Shown here in pieces: positions 10,379-21,740 of a DNA stretch of 64,000 nucleotides (positions are counted from its first letter, which is position 1; each line of letters opens with the position of its first letter). The translations under genes were made by a program, and so were the position numbers. The notes under the pieces were generated by a model that did not search any database, was not told where the DNA came from, and saw only the letters and a program-made list of their open reading frames with translations. The DNA comes from Ustilaginoidea virens (Eukaryota; Ascomycota; Sordariomycetes; Hypocreales; Clavicipitaceae), in the NCBI RefSeq assembly GCF_000687475.1, contig NC_057320.1:1488001-1552000 (forward strand), read 5' to 3'.

Positions 10379-11790
10379 TTATTATTATTATTAAATTACG
10401 CTAGAGGCTATTTAAAGCTAAATAACCTATCTAGTACTTCTATATAGATAATTCGGAAAGGGAAAAACCCGGTAGCCGGGAGGAAAACCCTTCCTACTTT
10501 CTTGATTTCTGCTTTTTATCGCCCCACATCGGAGGCGGCGGGTATCCAGTGCGTAAGGGAGTAGGGTGCGCAACCGCTTAGGACTATATCTGGCGGAATT
10601 GCATAAAAAGAGTGCGAGCAAGAAGTCCTAGAATATTAGGTCTGGGTCGGTAATCTTATTGGGTGAGAAGTGAGAAGAGGGTAAAGCTAGGGGGGTAGGG
10701 CCAGTAGCACGCTTGCAATAGGCATATTCTCGCCAAGCGCGCATCTATAGTGGCCTGGGTGCTTCTCGGTATGCATTAATTTTTAGGTTAGAAAAGGAAG
10801 TAAGCTAATTTTAAAGGTTAAAATAGGCGGCTTTAGATACTGCATCAATATATAGGTTAGCGATGCCCCCTAACTTAATACCTTTTCTTTTTTTCTTCTT
10901 TTCCTTTGTAGCACTAATTTTAAAGTATATAATGACCCCTCTATCGCGATATAGGGCCGGTACTAACCCTATTAGCAATACGGCAGTAGTAGTATCGACA
11001 ATAGTAATAATAATAACACTAGCAATAATAAAAACAATAGTAATAAAAATGCCTAAACGGTTAGCGATATTAGACAAGGGGGTGAGTATAGGTCTTATAC
11101 GCAGCAGGACTGCAGCTAATACTTATAATATAGCCTAGAGAATTATATATATAGCCTTACGGGCTATATCTAATGCACTTAGAGGATCCTAAGTATTGAT
11201 ATCGCAGTTAATAAGGTATAGACTAGGTTATACCCGCTCTTTAGCAAAGCTAATATAGATAAAGACTAATACGGCCTACTATCTTTATACCCTTATAGGT
11301 AAAATATATATGCCCTTAGAGAGGACTCTTAGGAATTAGGTCCTAGTATAAAAGCTTTTAAATATATAAAAGACTATTACCAGGGGGATAAAGGTGTGTT
11401 TTCGATTCGTATATAGCATAGGCTACCGGCTGACTATCTTTAGCTTTAGGTAGACGACTATAAGGCCTTTTAGTAGAGGGCTAAATAGGCGTCTGCCTTT
11501 TAGGGGTATAATCGGGCGGCGGTAATAGCAGTAGTAGCAGCGATAAGGGGCCTTAGCGCTCCTAAGGCAACCTAAGAGATATTAGACCTTAAAGAAAGGA
11601 AGGTCCTTACTTTAGAACGATAGGCTTATACTTAAAAGGATATTACTATATTATTATAGGTTTTCCTAGCCTAAAAAGAGGGGGGGGAGGCTTTAGAGGG
11701 GGAGTAGACTAGGGATAAAAGGGGGGAGAGTAATAGGGAGGGTAAGGGGGGGGAGGGGGGGGAGAATACCCCTATTGCTAATATAATAAC
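10379..11790 (-). other. LINE A2 3' region with stem-loops and triplet repeats
   Basis: About 1.4 kb beyond ORF2. It carries the triplet tract (10975-11050), a purine-rich block on the plus strand (about 11690-11770), stem-loop 1 CCCGG-TAG-CCGGG (10468-10480) and stem-loop 2 GGCTATTTA-AAGC-TAAATAACC (10406-10427). The plus strand, antisense to the LINE, has a candidate protein frame across about 11164-11810 (see findings). Short open frames at 10863-11138 (+) and 10811-11077 (-) lie here in other frames and look incidental. Confidence 0.7.
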
Positions 11791-14700
11791 TATTAACTAA
11801 TTTCGGCCTATAGGGCCTAAGAGATTTGCTTATTCCTAGTGCACCTTATTCCTACTATAGGAATACTATAAATATTATATAGGGGCTATATAGAGGTATT
11901 TAGTGGCGCCTTTGGCTATATTATATTAGAAGGATTAGGCGAGTTAGAATTAGTTAAGTCGGTTAATATTAAATATCTAGTAAGTGATCGTTTATACGAA
12001 ATATAGTTTATTAAATATAATAGATATACTATATCGGTCGCGAAGTAAGCTAGGGCTAAAATTAGGCCTAAAGAGTATATACTTTTATTTATAGTATTTC
12101 GGATAAGAGAGGATAATATAATAAAGGTCTTCCGGGCCTTCTCTATAATAATAAAGAGGTAATAATACTAAGGGAACTTATTAGAGGCAGAAAAAGGAGT
12201 TAAGGCCGATTTTTTCTATATAAAGTTAGATAAGTATTGCCGATTTATACTTTTATAGACCTTTATATAGTTAGGTTATTTTTACTATAGATTAGAAGTC
12301 TAGTGCCTTTTCGGCTGCTAGGGTCTTATACTAAAGGCATTTTGCCTTTACTATTACCTAATTGCTCTCTTATCGGTTATACTAATCTTTTGCTAATTAC
12401 TTTTCGGCCGGGAGTTAACTAGGGTCGGGATTAAGGAATAGTATATAGGCTAAGGGTCCTTAGTAACCTTTCCTTTATTAGCATTAGAGTATTACTACTA
12501 TTGCTGCTAATATATAGTTAATCCTATCGGTTATACCTATCTTTTCTATTCTTTTAAAGAACTACTAGCAGATATAATTAAGATAGAGGTTAATCGGGGG
12601 TATAGCTGCCTTAATCTCAAGGGTATTTAGCGGTATAGCTTTAAAGGCCCCGGTAATTATATAGAGGTAGGCTAATTATTCTATAGCTAAGGATTTTACG
12701 ATACTTTTTGCTATCCTTCTAGGGATAGTAGGGATATACTATACCCTTATGCTAAAAGCAATAGAGGTCTAGATAATCTGTATATAGACTAGGCGTGCTT
12801 TTTAGTATTAGCAGCCCTAGGTTAAGGCCGCTATTACCGTAAGCGCGAGTTACTACTGCTTAAGTTTCTTTGCGATCTTAATATAGTATTCCCTCTATTT
12901 TAACTTATAGTGGATTTCGACTCCTAAGAATCTAATATACTACTTTAGCTAGATTATTGCAATCCTAAGCCGTACTATAGTCTCGTCCGCCTTATATATG
13001 TAGGTGAAGTAGATAAGCTTGCTTTTACCGGGATTAAAGTTAAGTCTGGCTTACTTAGACTAGCTATTATAAATAAGCTATACTTTTTTAAGTAGCGCCC
13101 TTATCTCCCCTATATCTCTCCTATAGGCTATAATATTTATATCATTAGTAAAGCCTAGTATAATAATTAAAGCTACTTTTTATAGCCTCTTATAGAGCGG
13201 TATAATATAAATAAAGAAGAGGATAAGGGAAAAGGGGGACCCTTATAGTACTTTAGCGGTAATCGGCAATTTCTTTATAAGCTATCCCTTAAAGTGGATT
13301 TATACTATTTACGAATCGGTAAAGCTATATACTTATACTATAAGCTATAGCGGGAGCCTTTTATTAAAGAGTAGGTAGATAAGGCGGGTATAATTAATTA
13401 TATCGAATACTACTAATATATCTAATTAAAAAAGTAAAATAATCCTACTATAGTACTAGGTTATGCGAATAATCTCTATTAGTATATTTAGTATTGCATT
13501 AGTTGATTAATTTGCCTTATTATCTATTTAAAGATCTAGAAGGAGATTGCCCTCTTTAAGGGCGGTAGTAAGCCGCCTTACGACTATAGCTTTTATAACC
13601 TTCCCTATTAGGTTAAATAACAATATTAATCTCTATCCTCCTGCCTTTAAGTATTCTTTAGGCCTTTTTCTAGGCTTCTATAGTATTATTACTTTAGCCT
13701 CCCGGAATTAAGCTAAGTAGTATCCGATACAGCATATTTTATTAAGGAGGTATATTAGGGTTTGAATAAGTAGAGGGCTATATACTTTAAGGAATCCTAC
13801 TAGGAGCCTATTAGGGCCTAATGCTTTCTAGCCTACTATATTGCGTAATATAGTATATACCTCTTCGTAAGTAAAGGAGTTTATAGAGGGGAATATAGCG
13901 GTAGTAAGCTAGAGGAATATTAGGTTAGGAATATTTTTATAAATAGCCTAAGAGGTAGGGAAGAACTATTAGGCGAGTACTTATGCCTTTTTTTCGTATA
14001 TTATTACCTTCGGGCTTAGACTGCTTTATTCTAGCGGGGGGATCTCTTTTAATTTAGGCGGAAGGCTATTATATAGGCGAGCCTATTTCTCTAGAGACTA
14101 TAGGTCGGTATTCTATATAGTTGCTTTATTAAGGGCCTTTTGCTATAACTAGCGCTATTCCTCTTAGATAATATAGGATTAGGTCGCTCCCGCTTTTTAG
14201 GCAGTACTAAGGTTCTTTAGGGTATAATATACTGCCTATTTTCGGTAAGCCTTTTTTACTACTATTTAAGCCATTTTAGCGCAGGAGTTCTACTAGGGCT
14301 TTATATTAGGAGCTTTAGGTGCCCTCTTTAGTGCTATAATATCGGTAATACTCTAGAGTTAGCCGGTAAGCTATTTAGTATATATATTTATCTCAATAGG
14401 GGAGTAGAATAGGGCCTTAGTATAGTAGGTAGTAAATCGGTTTTTTACTTTAGCTTAGGCGAGGTATCGGTTAAGGGACTTTTAGCCGTTTTTTAAAAGG
14501 AAAACTTTTATATAATAGTTATCAGTTTTAATATGTATAAGCTAGGGGATATAGTCAGACCTAATAAGGTTAGCATTTCTAAGATATTTAACTATAATAT
14601 CTAGTATAACCTATACGTAATCGATAGTATTACTTCTCTTTTTTAGGGCTCTTTTTATTACCTTACTGTAGGGAGTAATTAGCCTGAGCTGCTACTATAT

Positions 14701-15160
14701 CGTAAGTTTAAAGAGAGTATTAATATTAAATAAGGTCCGGTCTAGGTTATCCTAAAGAGGGTAGTATATATTAAAGTCCCTAATAAAGGCACTATAGGGG
14801 CGGGGTAAGAGCTTAGCGAGTACGGTAAAAGGGGTTATCTAGTTTAGCTTATAGCCTAGGGAGTAAATAAAATAGATATCGGTACTTAATAGGGAAATCT
14901 TATATTAATCGGTCCCTTTTTCGCTAGACTATATATTAGGCCTATGCCGCTTATAGATATATATTGCTATTCTCCCGCTATATGCTACTAATATATATCT
15001 TTTGAGGCTAGGGCTTAGTAGGGTCTGACTAGATATAGTAGGTTCTTAAATCGCTATAACGTTAGGCTTACGCTAGTAATAGAGTGCTAGTCTTATAAGG
15101 GTGGTTTTCTTTTATATATTCTAATAGAGGACTATTATTATATAGATAGTTATAAGGGGG
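11790..15160 (-). pseudogene. LINE A2 ORF2: endonuclease and reverse transcriptase
   Basis: Same protein as A1 ORF2, read from about 15160 leftwards. Endonuclease is about 15150-14400 and RT about 14000-12900. The catalytic box reads FTND (13141-13152) instead of FADD, with the first Asp now Asn. The C-terminal finger region ends near 11900. Segments align closely with A5 (49634-50775) and with A3. RIP stops and loss of the catalytic Asp indicate a dead gene. Confidence 0.87.
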
Positions 15161-15259
15161 TTAGTAGTAGCGGTATATTAGAGGTAGCTATAGGTTAGGC
15201 GTCTAGGGTAGACGCGGTCGCACTATAGTTTTGCATAGGGGCGGCTTAGAGGAAAATAG

Positions 15260-16520
15260 TAATATTACTATCGGCCTTAATGCGGGGGGTCCTATTAATG
15301 CTTCCTACCGGTCGGCCTTATTTCTAGGGGGAGGGCTTACACGGGGGAGATCTGCTAGCTATATAGCAGTAGCCCCAATCCACGATTAGGATAGTATTAG
15401 CGTCTAATGCTATATGCAAGGCAAAGAGCCTTAGTTTATCGCTATAAGAATTTCTAGCTTTTTCCTATTATTTATTCGCCACTTTATAAAGGCGGGACTA
15501 CGCTAGATGGGATCTATAGCAGTTAAGGTAGGATTCGTATTAGTTCTATATAGTAGCTAAGCAGCTTTAATTGCCGTTTAGGTAGCATTTAGATCTATAT
15601 TAGCTATAGCGGGCTGCCGCTATATAGTATATAGCAATATAGCCGAATTTAAAGCAATTATAGCACTAGCGAGAGTATATAGTATCGTTATAAGGTTTGG
15701 CTTTAAATATCTCTGCTTAGTATATAATGCCGGCTTTATAAAGCTTATTTATAAGGTCGATAGAGTCTACCCCTATAATTAGGGGCGCCTATATTACAGT
15801 CCCCCTAGGGCGATAAGGGGAGACCCTAGTAAAGCCCTCTTTATTAGCCTTAGTTAGGTTCGATCGGATATCCTCTATTGCGGTATTTATAGTATAATAG
15901 GTTAGGAAGCTTTTAATAATAATACTAAATAAGCATTAGTTAGGTTCCGCCTTTTAGCCGAAGGTGGGGTATATTTAGGTCGTATCTATAGTATACTTTA
16001 CTTTTTCTTCTTTAAAGGTAATAATCGTATTACTACTATAGAGCCTATAGGCTGCAATTACTACTCCCTTAGTAGTAGCCCTATTGATTACATTAACGAT
16101 TTCGATTAGGATATAGTTCTAGAGGATTTTGCTAATAGTATTTCCTTTAATAAGGATTTCGCAGTAGATATAGGGGGGTACCGTAAGGGGAGCTAGGCTG
16201 CATTAGGGTAGTATAGCGGCTGCGAGTCTTTATATGGCGATAGATACCCATATAATAGGGGCTATAGTAGGTTTTAGGAGATTCTATATAGCCTTATTAA
16301 CTGCAGTCTCAATCGTCTATATAAAGGTTCCAATAGGGGTGCAGATATTGCCTAGGTTAGCCTCTTGCTGGGCAGTCTCTACTATAAAGTTTATAGCCTC
16401 TCGCACTCTTCCTAATACCGCTAGGGGAATATAGTCTTGAAGCTCTTTTATAAAATCTATAATAATATCAGCTACTAGTCGCTTCCGCCCTTAGGCAGGT
16501 TCGGTCTCGGTTTGGTTGCA
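15260..16520 (-). pseudogene. LINE A2 ORF1 (zinc-knuckle protein)
   Basis: Minus-strand ORF1 matching those of A1, A3 and A4, read from roughly 16520 to 15260. The upstream 200 bp (to 16756) is the conserved 5' UTR with the GGTAGCGGCA...ACCGCC hairpin-like block. Plus-strand open frames here (16234-16434 and 16698-16904) are shadows; the second even runs across the LINE-gypsy junction. Interrupted by TAG/TAA. Confidence 0.7.
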
Positions 16521-16756
16521 CTACATACTATTCGCGATTATAGTATTAGGGTTATAGTGGCTATATATTATACCGCCCCTATTCCCTCTATCGATATCTA
16601 TTACTTCGTCTGTGCCTATTATGCCTACTCCCTAGACGCGATATGCTATAGGTAAGGGGGGTAAACGGACGAGAAAAAGCGATTAGGAATATTAGAATTG
16701 ATTTTAGAGGCGGTTCTATGCCGCTACCTAGGTGCAGGCGAAATCGCGAAAGTTTT

Positions 16757-16772
16757 TTATATAAGGGAGATA
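16757..16772. repeat. Target-site duplication of LINE A2, right copy
   Basis: TTATATAAGGGAGATA, identical to 10363-10378. Confidence 0.95.
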
Positions 16773-19700
16773 AAAGAGATTATAAAACGTATAGATAGGC
16801 ACCCCTTTTTAATACCAATATTATATAAATCTTATACTTTTATTAATACCTTAATCGATTCGGATTATAATTGCTATAGCGCTATAAGCGAAAAAACGGT
16901 ATAATAGTTAGGTCTCTAACCTATCTGCCTACTATAATATAGGGAAATCGGAATAGCAATAGAGATTTAAAGCCGTTTAGGGGAATATAAGGAAGCGACT
17001 TCCTCTATTATATATATTGTTTGTATAGATATTAATATTAATAGCTAGCCTTCTATAGTTATACTTTATATAATCCTAAGCCTTACCTATAATATTATTT
17101 TAGGTCTCCTTTAGATAGAATACCATAATATAATATTATAAGCAAAACGATATTAAATATAGATTAAAGTAGTAGGCAATCTTATTATTTAGGAATTAGT
17201 AGTATGGCAGTCTAGCCCTATTGCGGTTAATATTCTCGGTTTAGTCTTTTATAATATACTTTAGTAGGCAAAATATTCTAAAGACTAATTAACCTCTTTT
17301 ATTACTATAAGCCTATAAGAGATAATATATATCTTCTATATTATGCTTCTACTATATTAGGACTCTATACTATCTCTATAGAAACTATAGGTACTACCCC
17401 TAGAATTATAGGAATTTAACGATCTATTTAATAAAGAAAAGGCCTCTAGCCTTCCTTTATATTAGGGTATATTAGACTATTATATTTAGCTTAAAAAGGC
17501 CTTAGATAAGAGTATACTAGACCTACCTTAGGGCCTATTATATAATATGCTGTAGGACTAGCTATTTAAGGTTTAAAGATAGGTAACCAACCTTATAGAT
17601 AAGGGATAGATTTAGGCAAACTCCTTATCGGCAGTAGCTCTAGTCCTCCTAGCTAAGAAAAGGAATAAAGGATAGTATTTTTATATAGATTACCAAGCCC
17701 TAAATAAGGTTATAGCCTAAGATTAATACCCCCTCCCGCTAATTAAAAAGACCTTACGATCTTTATCCTAGGCAAAGTAGTTTACTAAGGTCGATATACG
17801 TATAGTATTCTATAAAATCCATATTATAGAAGGCGACGAATACCTTACTATATTCTATATATAATTTAGCCTCTTTAAGTAGCTTATAATACCCTTTAGC
17901 CTTACTAAAGCCCCTATAATATTCTAATAATATATTAATAGGGCCTTAGGGAATATACTTAGCGATTTTACGATTGTATACCTTAATAATATCCTTATTT
18001 ATACCTTAGGATTAAGGGAGGACTATATAGGATGCATTAAAGATATACTCTAACGACTTTAAGATACTAATCTTAATCTAGACTTAGAGAAGTATGATTT
18101 TACTATAATAGAGGTCCGGTATCTAGGTTATATTATAACGGTAGGAAAAGAGATCCACCTAGACCCTAAAAAGATTAGAGCTATTTAAAACTAGGAAGCC
18201 CTTATAAAACTAAAGGGGATCTAAAGCTTCTTTAGCTTTACAAATTTTTACTATAATTTTATCTCTAACTTCTCCCGATTCGCTAAACCCCTAATTAAGT
18301 TAATAAAGAAAGGGGTTCCCTTCTAATAGTTAGATAAAAAAGAGGAGGTATTCTAAGCGCTTAAGAATTATTTTATTTTATACCTAGTTCTCGCTTAATA
18401 GGACCCTAATAAGGAGATAATTCTTAAAGTAGATAGCTTTAATACTGCTTTTAGTAGCTGCCTCTCTTAAATTAGGGAGGATAAAGTCTTCTACCCTATT
18501 ATATACTATTCTATATACCTAATAGATACCGAACAGAACTATATAATTTATAATAAGGAGCTCCTTACTATTATCTTTTATCTTAAGGTATAATTAGCTA
18601 AACTTTAATTAATAGCCTCCCTATTTATTATCCTTATAGATTATAAGAATCTAAAGTACTTTATTTAACCCTGTGAGATATTAGAACGGTAGGCTAGATA
18701 GGCTAAAATACTAGCGCTCTTTAATTTCTATCTTTAGTATAAGCTAGGGTTATAGGCTTAACGCCTAAATGCTCTATCTTAATAGGAATAGGAAGCTAGT
18801 AGTATAATACTAAGGATTAGCTAAATCTTAAAACCGCTATCGATTTTAGTATTCTACTTAGATTTAACTATTAAACCGGTTCCTATAGCTATACCTTTAG
18901 GATTTAGCTTATCTAATAGCTTATGCATTTTCGCCGACTTTTACCTTTAGGCACTCTAGGATCAGGCTATAGCTAAGGATAAAACGTATAAGGTATACTA
19001 AAAAGTAGTAGTAAAAGGCGAGAGATACTTTCTAATTAAGGCTTCAATAAAGGAATAGATTATAAATTATACCCTAAATACCTATAGCGCGCTTTTCTAT
19101 TGGGGGCAGATATAGCTCCTATCTTTTAAACCCCTAACTACTATAGTTATATAGCGATGCCATAAATCACTTACTATAGGCCATCTAAGGAAGAATACTA
19201 TATTCTAGTTATTATATTGAGACTACTACTTTAATAATATATCTTTAGTAGTAGCAAGATATATCTAGAATTGCTAATACCGCGGGGCATATAAAAGCCG
19301 ATAATTGCGCTAAGGCCTACTGCAGCTATTACCTATTTTAGACTAATTTTAGTTGTAGATTTCTATCGATTTTATAATAGATCTTCCCGTATATAATATA
19401 TTTAATCCGCGATTCCTTATAGTTATTACTAATCGCCTATTGAAGTATATCTAGCTTAAGGCAATATACTCTATAAAAGCGGAAGACTATATAAAACGGT
19501 TCTAATAGTGCTAGTAGTATTTCTATAGGTTTCTTAAAGAAATTATTAGCGATTAAAGGTCTAATTAGGTAGGATAATTTTAAATTATACTTTATAATTT
19601 AGTCGGGACTAAATAACTCCTCTCGATTATATATTACCCCTAGACCGATAGCAGTATAGAATAGATAAACTAAAAGGTTTAGGCTGTTTTATATATTATA

Positions 19701-19833
19701 GTCTCCTTTAACTAATATAATTAGCTAAAACACCTTGCGGCATATTAATTAGTGTTAAATAACCGGATATTATTAATAACCGGTTTTAGTCTTAATCGGC
19801 TCTTTAATAGATTTAATATTCTAATAGTTATAT
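16773..19833 (+). pseudogene. Gypsy G1 pol: protease, RT, RNase H, N-terminal integrase
   Basis: Continuation of G1 after LINE A2. The retropepsin starts with FLIPILYKSYTFINTLIDSD (about 16805-16865), where the family LIDSG has Gly changed to Asp. RT spans about 17540-18330: FTKVDIR near 17775, and the catalytic box YLNN at 17979-17990 where YLDD is expected. RNase H is about 18340-18730 (KVDSFNTAFSSCL). Integrase begins about 19140 with an HxGH and Cys-rich zinc-binding region, then SIDFIIDLP and YYPQTD, before LINE B1 interrupts at 19833. Stops lie at former Gln/Trp. The remainder resumes at 26662. Confidence 0.9.
19818..19833. repeat. Target-site duplication of LINE B1, left copy
   Basis: ATTCTAATAGTTATAT, repeated exactly at 26662-26677. 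Confidence 0.93.
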
Positions 19834-21740
19834 ATATATATATTATACTAGCTAAGCTATCTAGGGGGGGGGGATAAGCTCCTATCTAGCCTAGTGCTAG
19901 TACCTCTATACCTAATCTATATAGGAAACCCGAGTGCCGGGAGGAAAACCTATATACTGTCCGTAGTTGATAGTATCCCTTCGGAGTCGAAGGGGGTTTA
20001 CTATGCGTTACGAGGAGGTGTCCTATCGCGCGAGATTAGGTCTGGCGGCAGGGCTAGGAAAGTGTGGATAGTAGGCACGCCTCGATAGGCGCGGTGATTT
20101 ATATTAGTAGTTATTAGTCATTGGTCATTAGGCATTAGTTAGGCTCTAGGGTAGGTATGAATCGGAACCGACGTGATTAATATTGTTAGGTATAAAAGGC
20201 GGCAGTAATATTAGTATTAGGTGGGCGGCGGTATTGCGGTGAGTCGTGCGTTTTATTATTATTGACTTTGTCTGATGTGGGTTAGGGCAGCTAGCGGACG
20301 GTCGAGTGATCTAGTGCGGGCATATAGTAGTATAAAGTCTCCTTTACTTGCCCTACCTTTTTGATTCCTTTCCTCTTCCTATTTTATTCCTTATTAAAAA
20401 TTACTAAGAATTTTCCTTCACTTCTCCGCCTTGATTATACTATAGTAGTTTTTATATATCCTTTATTCTTCGATATGCCTACCGTTCTAGAGTTGGGTCC
20501 TAGCCTGGCTTGAAAATGGCTATATCGTCCTTATATATGCCGCAATGCCAATATAGCCGCTTATTATTATAACCAATAAGGTAAGAGGTTCTCTTTGATT
20601 ATTATCTATCTTTTTCTAATAGTAAATAAGGCTCGGGGGTGACTATTTCGCTTATACTTTAAAGCAGAAGCCTTATTATATCCTAGTGCGTAATACTACG
20701 AACCGCAAACCGGTAGAGAGTATGCTTGCGTTATAGAAAGCCTATACTTACGAGTAGGAAATAAGTATATTAGTTTACTAGTATCCCTTGACTTTATGGT
20801 TGACTTTAGTAGGTAGATAAAGACGATTACTATAAGGCCTAGTAGGCTGTATATCGGTCTATTGCGCTAGTTACTTTAATACCTCGAAAGGGTTAAGACG
20901 ATTCTGCTATTATAATATAAGTGATAATGCCTATAGTCCTAATCTTACTGCCGGCCGACTTTTTTAGGCTTATTAAAAGAGAGGTTTTAGCTTTAAAGCG
21001 CGCCTATAGCGGCAAGCCTTAGCCTCTCTCATCGGTCAAAAGACTTTAGCCTCTTGCTACTACTGCCGGCAATAGAAGCCCTACTAATTCTATTATTATA
21101 TTAGATATCGATAATGAGCCTGCTCCTAGGCCTACTACTATAGAGGAACTACCTCGTAGCGAGGGGGTCTTACTAATATAGTCTAAGACTCCTGCCATAC
21201 TATCTTCTAGTAAATTGCAGTAAGTGGTTGCGTTTTTAAAATTTATAAAGTCCTAAGCGGAGTCTTAGCTAATAGTATTTGCCTCTAGAGCGCTATTTAT
21301 ACCGCCGTTAAAGCCTCCCCTATTTACTGCTTAATTAGTATAGCCTAAGTAAGCTAAATTAGTAGTTCTATTGCTATCCTCTTTTTATCCCTATACTAAT
21401 ACCCCTGCCCCCTCCCCCTTTAAAAGGAAGAGGGAGGGGTTAAAGATAATAAAATCGCCTACGAAAGGAATATTAAGTCTAGCTACTAGGGTTAAATAAA
21501 AGATATATTTAAAATCTATAATATCCTTTTCCCTAAGGGGGAAGGGGAAAAGAAAAAGGAAAATAAGGGTGGCCCCTAATAATAGCTATAGTAATAGAGA
21601 GGGTGGTATAGAGTGAGTAAGGGTCTAGGGGATTAAAGATATTAAGAAGATTAGAGGTCTAAGTCTATTAACTATATAGGTAGCTTATATAAAAAGGACG
21701 TTCTTCCCCTATTTATATAGTCAATCGTATCTTTATCTAT
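19834..21740 (-). other. LINE B1 3' region beyond ORF2
   Basis: About 1.9 kb between ORF2 and the 3' tail, with lower RIP density near 19900-20400 (more CA and TG). Stem-loop 1 is CCCGAGTGCCGGG on the plus strand (19929-19941). The plus strand holds a long candidate frame antisense to the LINE (about 20600-21740) whose middle resembles the antisense frame of LINE A2. The short open frame at 19894-20088 crosses the stem-loop and is probably not a gene. A related fragment, B2, is at 52370-52958. Confidence 0.65.

Larger units (their letters stand above)
10379..16756 (-). mobile_element. LINE A2, Tad-like, full length, inverted
   Basis: A 6378-bp LINE on the minus strand inside gypsy G1, framed by a perfect 16-bp duplication. 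Its 3' tail is on the left (TTATTATTATTATTAAAT, an AAT repeat on the minus strand) and its 5' end on the right, ending in AAAACTTTCGCGATTTCGCC on the minus strand with essentially no extra bases before the duplication. Same order of parts as A1 and A3. RIP stops occur throughout. It is the cleanest full-length member of family A for defining the ends. Confidence 0.95.

Noticed and set aside
10427..10621. 64-codon minus-strand open frame
   Set aside because: It lies over the LINE A2 3' stem-loop and UTR in a CA/TG-richer patch; no similarity in A1 or A3 at protein level.
10863..11138. 91-codon plus-strand frame with hydrophobic stretches, and its minus counterpart 10811-11077
   Set aside because: Both cover the triplet repeat and T/A-rich tract of the LINE A2 3' region; the hydrophobic runs follow from the repeats. 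The candidate antisense gene is in another phase.
16698..16904. 68-codon plus-strand frame
   Set aside because: Runs from the LINE A2 5' UTR across the target duplication into gypsy protease; a junction artefact.
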